Of a DNA stretch of 6,141 nt, positions 1 through 4,927 are shown in pieces; the first letter of the stretch is position 1, and every line of letters begins with the position of its first letter. Under the pieces are notes generated by a model that saw only the letters and a list, made by a program, of their open reading frames with translations, ran no database searches and was not told the origin of the DNA. The translations under genes and the position numbers were made by a program. This stretch comes from an uncultured Oscillospiraceae bacterium (GTDB lineage: Bacteria; Bacillota_A; Clostridia; Oscillospirales; Acutalibacteraceae), in assembly GCA_905211185.1 (NCBI GenBank), contig CAJLZR010000053.1, forward strand, positions 1-6,141, written 5' to 3'.

Positions 1-364
1 AGCCGTTGTTCTTTTGGTTTCATCTTCTTTTAGAACGCTTCTTTTTAGCTCCGCAGGTTGGGCCGGTTTTATTATAAGGCTTACTTCTTTAATAGTAATA
101 CTGTTTATTGGAATATTTGGCAAACAAAAGAATAAATTTATCAAAATTTCAGGTATGACTTTTGGAACTATTATTTGTCTGTTTTTGAAGCTGCTTATAA
201 ATTATTTTTTATGGATAAATTTATTTTTTATTTCTCCTGAAGTTCTAAACAAGTTCATGTTTCCCGTAATTGTTCCTTATAATGTAATTAAACTTGCTGT
301 TACAGTTGGTATGGCTTTTTATTTAGAAAAGTCTATCAAGAAGCTTTTAAAGGTTCATCAATAA
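1..364 (+). CDS. ECF transporter S component, C-terminal part (5' end outside window)
   Basis: This is the C-terminal ~120 residues of a small, very hydrophobic membrane protein. The frame is open from position 2 to the window edge, so the TTG at 14 is an internal Leu codon, not a start. About three membrane segments are visible: one after the motif SSAGWAGFI, one around ISGMTFGTIICLFLKLLINY, and one at the end. The final segment, FPVIVPYNVIKLAVTVGMAF followed by a basic YLEKSIKKLLK tail, matches the usual ending of RibU-like S components (…PFNLIKG… then a TM helix and K-rich end). By family knowledge, such proteins bind a vitamin (riboflavin in RibU) and work in the membrane with the shared EcfA/A'/T energising module. 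The substrate cannot be read from this fragment, so no symbol is given. The gene converges with the next one and stops 19 bp before a terminator hairpin. Confidence 0.72.
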   Translation, partial: AVVLLVSSSFRTLLFSSAGWAGFIIRLTSLIVILFIGIFGKQKNKFIKISGMTFGTIICLFLKLLINYFLWINLFFISPEVLNKFMFPVIVPYNVIKLAVTVGMAFYLEKSIKKLLKVHQ

Positions 365-382
365 ATTTTTTAATAAATAGAG

Positions 383-420
383 TATCCCGGCATGAAAAAC
401 TTTTTCTTATGCCGGGATAT
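383..420. terminator. Hairpin between convergent genes, likely bidirectional terminator
   Basis: TATCCCGGCAT (383-393) pairs perfectly with ATGCCGGGATA (409-419), an 11-bp GC-containing stem. The 15-nt loop itself carries GAAAAA/TTTTTC complementarity that could extend the stem. It lies midway between the ECF gene stop (364) and the stop of the minus-strand gene (437), so it can serve both. The T-tract is weak on both sides (TATTCGTTTATT on +, CTCTATTTATTAAAAAATTT on -), so termination efficiency is uncertain. Confidence 0.75.
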
Positions 421-436
421 TCGTTTATTGAACTAT

Positions 437-1105
437 TTATGCGGTAAACATACTTGTCAATACTCTATTAGTAAAAAATGAAACAGATGCAGATAAAACA
501 GCAGAAGTAATTGTTTTTACGTATGGGTTAAACATTTTTCCGAAACAATCGACCCAACTTTCTCCGGAAATCAATTTGTTTACCTCTTTGTTTCTATCTA
601 CTAAAATTTTATATGCATTATCAAGCTTATTCTTGTAGTGATTGTAAAAATTAATAAAATTTATGCATTTAGTCACGTAACTATAAATCTCTTCCATTTT
701 TTTGCCCACGATCTTGGAGTCAACATCATTTTTAATATCATCTTCCAAGCTATTCAATTCTTGCTCGAATGTTTCAAAATTGTCAAGAGGAGTCTCTACT
801 TTTTTACTTCTAATTATAAAATCAGATAGCACTTTATCAAACTCATCAGTTTCTGCCTTTGCATCGATCAAAGCGCGGAGATCGGTGGGTTTTACGCTAC
901 CGTCTTCATTAGCTTTTTCTTCCAATATCTTGAGGTTCTTTCTTAAATTATCGATTTCAACTTCTAGCTTTTCAGAAAAAGCTGTGGTTTCGTTAAGCGC
1001 TATAGTAGCGTTTGAAAAATTTTTCTTTAATTTTTCAAAATTTTCTTTTGCGCCCTGGACGATTTCACCATAATTGTTTTTAGAATTGTTACCTATATTT
1101 ATCAC
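437..1105 (-). CDS. Unrecognised coiled-coil protein with hydrophobic C-terminal tail (paralog A); start codon in doubt
   Basis: I do not recognise the function. The protein is highly charged and helical. Residues about 20-65 and 105-180 look like coiled coil with no Pro-rich or catalytic motif. The C-terminal ~25 residues (TITSAVLSASVSFF… to MFTA) are hydrophobic enough for a tail anchor or amphipathic membrane helix. No signal peptide is seen. The gene at 1402-2054 is a clear paralog. Shared blocks include LIDAKA/LLDGKA, TPLDNFE/KPIDRFE and KKMEEIYSYVTKCINFINFY/KKMEKIAAYSNKCLNFIDFY. The coordinates use the first in-frame conventional start, a GTG at 1103-1105. However, that GTG lies inside the Shine-Dalgarno sequence TAAGGAGTGAT and has no ribosome site of its own. 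The codon at the ideal distance (8 nt after AAGGAG) is ATA at 1094-1096, giving 219 residues beginning (M)GNNSKNNYGE. No in-frame ATG, GTG or TTG follows nearby. The gene is transcribed from its own promoter at 1131-1159. Coding is well supported by the conserved paralog alignment. Confidence 0.8.
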   Translation of the reverse strand: MINIGNNSKNNYGEIVQGAKENFEKLKKNFSNATIALNETTAFSEKLEVEIDNLRKNLKILEEKANEDGSVKPTDLRALIDAKAETDEFDKVLSDFIIRSKKVETPLDNFETFEQELNSLEDDIKNDVDSKIVGKKMEEIYSYVTKCINFINFYNHYKNKLDNAYKILVDRNKEVNKLISGESWVDCFGKMFNPYVKTITSAVLSASVSFFTNRVLTSMFTA

Positions 1106-1111
1106 TCCTTA
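1094..1111 (-). promoter_or_regulatory. Ribosome binding site TAAGGAGTGAT followed by ATA at start-codon distance
   Basis: On the minus strand the sequence reads CTAAGGAGTGATAAATATAGGTAAC. TAAGGAGTGAT matches the anti-SD complement TAAGGAGGTGAT with one G missing. The GTG used to open the frame is part of this SD, so it cannot be initiated by it. The in-frame ATA 8 nt after AAGGAG sits exactly where ATG is expected. Confidence 0.7.
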
Positions 1112-1130
1112 GTAAATTTAATGCAGGTAC

Positions 1131-1159
1131 ATTATACAATATTTTAAGCAAAATATCAA
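1131..1159 (-). promoter_or_regulatory. Sigma-A promoter of coiled-coil paralog A
   Basis: On the minus strand, -35 TTGATA (1154-1159), a 17-bp spacer, then a perfect -10 TATAAT (1131-1136). The predicted transcript starts near 1124, giving a ~28-nt leader to the ATA codon. AT-rich DNA lies upstream. The promoter is divergent from the tRNA promoter, with about 43 bp between the two -35 boxes. Confidence 0.85.
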
Positions 1160-1202
1160 GTGTATTTTTCAAAAAGCATATATTTAAAGCAATTTTATTT
1201 TT

Positions 1203-1231
1203 TTGACAAACAAATTAGTTTTGTATATAAT
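1203..1231 (+). promoter_or_regulatory. Consensus sigma-A promoter of tRNA-Arg
   Basis: Perfect -35 TTGACA (1203-1208) and perfect -10 TATAAT (1226-1231) separated by 17 bp, preceded by A/T-rich DNA that could act as an UP element. The predicted start near 1238 leaves a leader of ~16 nt before the mature tRNA. All 12 core positions match consensus, as expected for a stable RNA gene transcribed on its own. Confidence 0.92.
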
Positions 1232-1253
1232 CGAGATTATAGGATTATACTTT

Positions 1254-1328
1254 GCCCCTTTAGTTAAATGGATATAACAAATCCCTCCTAAGGATTAGTT
1301 GTCAGTTCGATTCTGGCAAGGGGTACCA
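1254..1328 (+). tRNA. tRNA-Arg (anticodon CCT)
   Basis: A complete cloverleaf can be folded. Acceptor stem GCCCCTT (1254-1260) pairs with AAGGGGT (1318-1324), with a G-U first pair. D stem GTTA/TAAC (1263-1266/1275-1278) closes loop AATGGATA. Anticodon stem AATCC/GGATT (1280-1284/1292-1296) closes loop CTCCTAA with anticodon CCT at 1287-1289, which reads the rare Arg codon AGG. The variable loop is AGTT. T stem GTCAG/CTGGC (1301-1305/1313-1317) closes loop TTCGATT. Discriminator A1325 and encoded CCA (1326-1328) complete the 75-nt gene. The A after GG in the D loop (1272) fits the bacterial A20 arginine identity element. It is a single gene lying opposite in direction to both flanking protein genes. 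Confidence 0.96.
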
Positions 1329-1350
1329 CATTTACAAGGAAGCGACCACA

Positions 1351-1388
1351 AAAAGGAGCCTAAATCGATTTGGGCTCCTTTTATCTTT
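1351..1388. terminator. Rho-independent terminator of tRNA-Arg, also usable from the minus strand
   Basis: AAAAGGAGCC (1351-1360) pairs with GGCTCCTTTT (1373-1382). Four more pairs inside (1361-1364 with 1369-1372, one U-G) give a 14-bp stem capped by TCGA. The + strand continues TTTTATCTTT, a good U-tract. On the minus strand the hairpin is followed by TTTTTGTGG, so it can also end transcription of the coiled-coil gene whose stop lies at 1402. Confidence 0.9.
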
Positions 1389-1401
1389 AAAAATATGAGA
1401 A

Positions 1402-2054
1402 TTAACTAAAAAAAATACTCCTAACGGCCTGCGCGGCGAAAACTCCAATTACAGCATTTATCACAGTAAACGGTAAAACTTGTAACGAAGATTTGAAATT
1501 ATTAAAAATCCACTCTCCCCACCCTTTTTTGTTCGCAGCGGTGAGAGAGTTTTTAAGAGTGGTATTTTGCTCTTTTAGTATTTTAATCAAGGATTCGATT
1601 GTGACCTTTGATTTCTTATAGAAATCGATAAAATTCAAACACTTATTCGAATACGCAGCTATTTTTTCCATTTTTTGATACAATCTTTTTCGTTTGCCGA
1701 TCCTGCCACGCACGCTCTTTCCATTGCGGTTAATTCTCTTGTGTAGTCTTCAAATCTATCAATAGGTTTATCCGGCCTATTTTCTCGATATAACTGATCA
1801 AAATCATCTAGCGCCTTTCTAAGGCCTGAAAAACGTGCTTTTCCATCTAGTAAAATTTTAGTTTGATGGTCCGTTAAATTTCCGGCGAATTTTTGCTCAA
1901 AAGTTTTTATATTGGTATCCAGCTCATTTAATTGTTCTTCCAAATCATCGTGCAGTGCGATTATTTCTATAAAATATGCATTTGCGCGTGTGTAATTTGT
2001 TTTTAATTTTTTTAATCCTTCTTGAGCATTATGAATAATTTCAGTTATAGCCAT
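1402..2054 (-). pseudogene. Unrecognised coiled-coil protein with hydrophobic C-terminal tail (paralog B), split by a one-base frameshift
   Basis: Two overlapping frames form one gene: 1659-2054 (131 codons, ATG start) and a continuation in another frame ending at 1402. Adding one A to the A6 run at 1671-1676 joins them into 217 residues, nearly the length of paralog A. The join restores KKMEKIAAYSNKCLNFIDFY, which matches KKMEEIYSYVTKCINFINFY in paralog A. In that gene the same run is A7 (697-703). Without correction, translation ends 22 residues after the conserved MER, losing the second helical half and the hydrophobic tail (about residues 191-217, ending VRSIFFS). The start is secure: AAAGGAGG lies 7 nt before ATG. 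Both halves still look like good coding sequence, so the lesion is recent, a phase-variable state, a recoding site or a sequencing error. No function is recognised. Confidence 0.8.
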
Positions 2055-2066
2055 GATATTTCCTCC
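2055..2066 (-). promoter_or_regulatory. Strong ribosome binding site of paralog B
   Basis: The minus strand reads AAAAGGAGGAAATATCATG. GGAGG sits 7 nt before the ATG at 2052-2054, which fixes the start of the split gene. Confidence 0.85.
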
Positions 2067-2091
2067 TTTTTAATTAATCATATTTTTTATT

Positions 2092-2120
2092 ATTATAAAA
2101 AACCATATGCCCTTATCCAA
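2092..2120 (-). promoter_or_regulatory. Possible promoter of coiled-coil paralog B, embedded in the upstream terminator
   Basis: On the minus strand, -10 TATAAT (2092-2097) lies 17 bp after TTGGAT (2115-2120), which matches only the TTG half of the -35 consensus. The -35 falls in the terminator loop and the -10 overlaps the end of its T-tract. It is the best candidate in the 105-bp gap, and the strong RBS downstream suggests the gene is independently expressed. The -35 is weak, so this is tentative. Confidence 0.35.
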
Positions 2121-2146
2121 TACTTGTGCGGAAATGGCATATGGTT
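2097..2146 (-). terminator. Rho-independent terminator of the zinc-ribbon gene
   Basis: On the minus strand, AACCATATGCC (2136-2146) and GGCATATGGTT (2101-2111) form a perfect 11-bp stem around a 24-nt loop, followed by a run of T (2097-2102) and ATAAT. It begins 14 bp after the stop of the zinc-ribbon gene. The loop is longer than usual, but the stem and T-tract are convincing. Confidence 0.8.
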
Positions 2147-2159
2147 GCTTACTTATTAT

Positions 2160-2597
2160 TTAATCATCAAAATCTCTGAAATCGTCGTCTTCTTCTTTGA
2201 TTTCCTGACTATTTTCCAAATTTTCAGGTTTTGAAAGTTTCTGACCGCATTTTGCGCAAAAAACAGAATCTTGTTCATTTAGGTGTTCGCACGTTTTGCA
2301 AAGAACTTTATTTTTGAGCGTTGCAATTTGTTTTTTAAGTTCCTCTATTCTAAGGCCTATATTATCGATTTGCGCTATACTTATATTAATTTCCGATTTG
2401 CCGTCTTCTCCGCTTTTTGCACATTTGTGAACTAATTTTCCCAGGTTTTCATATTCGTTTTTAAGGTCACCCTTAAGTTCCATGAGCTTTATATTTAGCT
2501 TAGAAACATCCACATACTGCCCGGCTTTCTCCCCTATTGCATCTACTGCTCCTTTGGCTTTTAAAAAAATATCTTCAAATACTCCCATTTCTGCCAT
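2160..2597 (-). CDS. Coiled-coil protein with C-terminal zinc ribbon and acidic tail
   Basis: A small cytosolic-looking protein with three parts. Residues ~5-95 are helical and charged, with heptad-like runs around SKLNIKLMELKGDLKNEYEN and IEELKKQIATLKNK. Then comes a zinc ribbon with Cys at 100, 103, 114 and 117 (CKTC-x10-CAKCG). A strongly acidic tail ends DDDFRDFDD. Proteins of this plan (GVFEDIFLKAK-like N-terminus, coiled coil, CxxC…CxxCG) are common and uncharacterised in Clostridia. The four cysteines should bind Zn2+, but the partner is unknown. The span starts at the first ATG (2595-2597). That ATG directly abuts the SD AAAAGGGAG, whereas the second ATG (2586-2588) is 9 nt from it and is the better start, giving 142 residues (MGVFEDIF…). 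It has its own promoter and terminator, so it is probably monocistronic although it lies downstream of rel. Confidence 0.85.
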   Translation of the reverse strand: MAEMGVFEDIFLKAKGAVDAIGEKAGQYVDVSKLNIKLMELKGDLKNEYENLGKLVHKCAKSGEDGKSEINISIAQIDNIGLRIEELKKQIATLKNKVLCKTCEHLNEQDSVFCAKCGQKLSKPENLENSQEIKEEDDDFRDFDD

Positions 2598-2660
2598 CTC
2601 CCTTTTAAATTTTTTATTTAATTAATCAATTAAGTTGAGTGTTAAAATCACAACAGCTAC
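2598..2660 (-). other. A/T-rich leader of the zinc-ribbon gene
   Basis: The gap between the promoter -10 and the start holds the near-palindrome TTAATTGATTAATTAA (2618-2633), a possible weak hairpin GTTGTG…CTCAAC (about 2635-2655), and the SD AAAAGGGAG. I see no riboswitch or small ORF here. Confidence 0.4.
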
Positions 2661-2689
2661 ATTCTATAATTCTAATTAACGTTTGTCAA
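2661..2689 (-). promoter_or_regulatory. Sigma-A promoter of the zinc-ribbon gene
   Basis: On the minus strand, perfect -35 TTGACA (2684-2689), 17-bp spacer, -10 TAGAAT (2661-2666, 5 of 6). It starts 25 bp after the rel stop codon. No terminator hairpin is visible between rel and this promoter, so some read-through from rel is possible. The leader to the ATG is about 55-65 nt and very A/T-rich. Confidence 0.82.
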
Positions 2690-2713
2690 CTTTATAGAGC
2701 ATGTTTTTACGGA

Positions 2714-4927
2714 TTATATTCTTTTAATGGATAGAATGTTTTTTATATGAGAAAAACTTTTAAGTATGAACATAAGGTGATCCAAATTTTTTACTTTGGC
2801 CTCTATTGTAAGTGACATCTTATTATCTTCTAAAATCTTTATGTTCATGGATTTATATTTTAAGTGAATGGAAATTAGTTTGTTTGAAACATCACTTAAA
2901 AAATCAGGGTCGTTATTGGCTATGATTTCTATTTTGGTATCAAAATAATCTAGTATATTTTCCGCCCAAGAAACATTCGCAAGGCGGCACAAATCTTCCT
3001 TTTTGGAAGAATGATTCAAAATGTTTTTGCAATCACACCTATGCACGGAAACACCGTACCCCTTTGTTATAAATCCAACTATATTATCTCCGGGTACAGG
3101 ATCGCAGCATTTTGATATTTTCACAAAACAGTTTTTCATATCTTCTACTATTATAGCATCTGAATTGTTGGTAGGTGACAATTTGTTTTTGTTTATGGCA
3201 AATTGTTTTTCCTTGCGGGATGTGCGTTGTTCTATTTTTTCCCTTTTGCTATATTCATTTTTTAGCCTTGGCATAAGTCTCCAAAGCTGCACTCCGCCAT
3301 AACCGACTGCGGCAAAAAAGTCGTTTATTGCTTTGCAGTGGTTTTGCTCCAAAATAGGTGATAAAAATTTTTCCAGCTCTTCTTCCGGGACAAAAATTTT
3401 GTTTTTCTTAAGCTCCAGCTTGACTTCCGCTTTTCCTTCGAGTATATTTTCTTCTTTGCATTCCTTTTTAAACCATTGGCGAATTTTATTTCTTGCTTCG
3501 CTGGTTTTAACAACATTTAGCCATTCTCTGTCAGGGCCTTTTTCGGATTCATGCGTGCTTATAATATCAACGATCTCACCTGTTTTTAGTTTGTAGTTCA
3601 TGGGAACTATTTTTCCATTTACCTTTGCGCCCATCATGTGATGCCCAAGTTCTGTATGTATGGCATAGGCAAAATCTATTACGGTTGAACCTGTAGGCAG
3701 ACTTATAACATCGCCTTTTGGAGTTAAAGTGAAAATTTCTTTTGGTACCAAATCAGATTTAATGTTTCCGACAACGTCGGTTACATCCTCAATATCCTTG
3801 TGGTTATCAAGAAGTTTTCTAACCCAAGAAAGCGAACCGTTTAGCGGATCGTCTTTGCCGGATACTCCAAGTTTATATTTCCAGTGAGCAGCAATTCCGT
3901 ATTCGGCAGTTCTATGCATTTCCCAAGTTCTTATCTGAATTTCAAACGGAATACCCTCTTTGCTAAGAACTGTTGTGTGCAAAGATTGATACATATTTGG
4001 TTTTGGTATGGAAATATAGTCTTTAAATCTTCCGGGAACCGGCTGAAACATATCATGCACAATACCAAAAACATTATAGCAGTCCGTGATCGTGTTTACT
4101 ATAACTCTTACGGCATATATGTCATAAATTTGATCCATGGATTTGCCTTTGATATATATTTTTTTATATATCTCGTTGGCACTTTTTACACGGCCTTCAA
4201 TGTACACATCGGGAATATATTTTTGTATTCTGTCCATGATGCGTTTTTTAATTAAATTTATAAATTTTTCCCGATCATCTTTTTTAAGCGCCAGTGAATT
4301 TTCAATTTCTTCGTAGGCCACTGGATCCAAACACTTAAGCGATCTATCTTCAAGTTCGTCTTTTATGGTTCGTATACCGAGTCTGTGCGCTATCGGGGCA
4401 AAAACCTCCATATTTTGCAAAGCCTTATCTCTTTGCTTTTGCGGATCCATGCACTCGATTGTGCGCATATTTTGGAGCCTATCAGCAAGCTTTATCATGA
4501 TGACGCGTATATCGTGCGATGATGCCATAAGCATTTTTTTAATATTTTCTGCTTGCTCTTCTTCTCTTGAAGAATATGAAATTTTCCTAAATTTGGTAAC
4601 ACCATCAACCAAAACAGAAATTTCTTTTCCGAATAATACATGTACATCATATTGAGTTACATACGTATCTTCCACAACGTCATGAAGTAGCGCTGCGGCA
4701 ACGGAAGCGCTATCCATACCCATTTCCACAAGTATATAGGCAACGGAAACGGGATGAAGTATGTAGTCAACTCCTGCGGAAACTCTTTTTTGTCCTTGAT
4801 GCGCTTTACATGCAACTTTATAGGCCATATCTATAACTTTCAAATCATAATCTTTTCCGCTTTCTTTTATGAGGGCTAAAAGTTCATCGTATGTATGATA
4901 ATTAAATCCGTTTACCAATTTAATCAT
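2714..4927 (-). CDS. relA: Bifunctional (p)ppGpp synthetase/hydrolase (RelA/SpoT homolog, Rel)
   Basis: Long Rel enzyme that makes and degrades the alarmone (p)ppGpp, using ATP with GDP or GTP, in the stringent response. The 737 residues match the usual length (~735). Domains in order: HD hydrolase at ~25-190, with H58, H82-D83, E86-D87 and D149 all present (LLHDVVEDT); synthetase at ~235-350, with R246/K248, D269, YQSLHTT at 313-319, E329 (FEIQIRT) and EYGIAAHWKYK; TGS at ~398-460 (LTPKGDVISL onward); a linker; a Cys motif KCCDPVPGD (607-614) with HRCDC (629-633); and an ACT domain at ~662-737. Both active sites look intact, so it is probably bifunctional like other Firmicutes Rel proteins. 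One oddity is RLQNMRT at 150-156 where RLHNMRT is usual. The ATG overlaps the recJ stop (ATGATTAA), and its AAAAGGAAAGG ribosome site lies inside recJ, so translation is probably coupled. Confidence 0.97.
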   Translation of the reverse strand: MIKLVNGFNYHTYDELLALIKESGKDYDLKVIDMAYKVACKAHQGQKRVSAGVDYILHPVSVAYILVEMGMDSASVAAALLHDVVEDTYVTQYDVHVLFGKEISVLVDGVTKFRKISYSSREEEQAENIKKMLMASSHDIRVIMIKLADRLQNMRTIECMDPQKQRDKALQNMEVFAPIAHRLGIRTIKDELEDRSLKCLDPVAYEEIENSLALKKDDREKFINLIKKRIMDRIQKYIPDVYIEGRVKSANEIYKKIYIKGKSMDQIYDIYAVRVIVNTITDCYNVFGIVHDMFQPVPGRFKDYISIPKPNMYQSLHTTVLSKEGIPFEIQIRTWEMHRTAEYGIAAHWKYKLGVSGKDDPLNGSLSWVRKLLDNHKDIEDVTDVVGNIKSDLVPKEIFTLTPKGDVISLPTGSTVIDFAYAIHTELGHHMMGAKVNGKIVPMNYKLKTGEIVDIISTHESEKGPDREWLNVVKTSEARNKIRQWFKKECKEENILEGKAEVKLELKKNKIFVPEEELEKFLSPILEQNHCKAINDFFAAVGYGGVQLWRLMPRLKNEYSKREKIEQRTSRKEKQFAINKNKLSPTNNSDAIIVEDMKNCFVKISKCCDPVPGDNIVGFITKGYGVSVHRCDCKNILNHSSKKEDLCRLANVSWAENILDYFDTKIEIIANNDPDFLSDVSNKLISIHLKYKSMNIKILEDNKMSLTIEAKVKNLDHLMFILKSFSHIKNILSIKRI

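Noticed and set aside
14..364. TTG at 14 as the start of a 116-residue protein
   Set aside because: The frame continues open to the window edge, and the protein lacks the first half expected of an ECF S component, so it is a truncated gene.
702..1073. 123-codon + strand frame opposite paralog A
   Set aside because: Low-complexity Ser/Phe-rich translation is typical of the antisense of a coiled-coil gene. No RBS or homology is seen.
1300..1345. tRNA-Arg 3' end as a phage/island attachment site
   Set aside because: No second copy of the tRNA 3' sequence and no integrase is found in the window.
1671..1680. Programmed -1 ribosomal frameshift at ATC-AAA-AAA-TGG
   Set aside because: A -1 shift would restore the frame, but the heptamer C-AAA-AAA is a poor slippery site. 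I see no convincing stimulatory hairpin or upstream SD, and the A7 in the paralog favours a simple deletion.
2069..2628. 12-bp repeat TGATTAATTAAA in the leaders of paralog B (2069-2080) and the zinc-ribbon gene (2617-2628)
   Set aside because: Pure A/T-biased sequence in an AT-rich genome. It is not shared with paralog A, so chance is likely.
3884..4255. + strand frames opposite rel (also 3021-3302, 3333-3596, 4365-4655) and recJ (5284-5481)
   Set aside because: They are shadows of strongly conserved minus-strand genes with no own signals.
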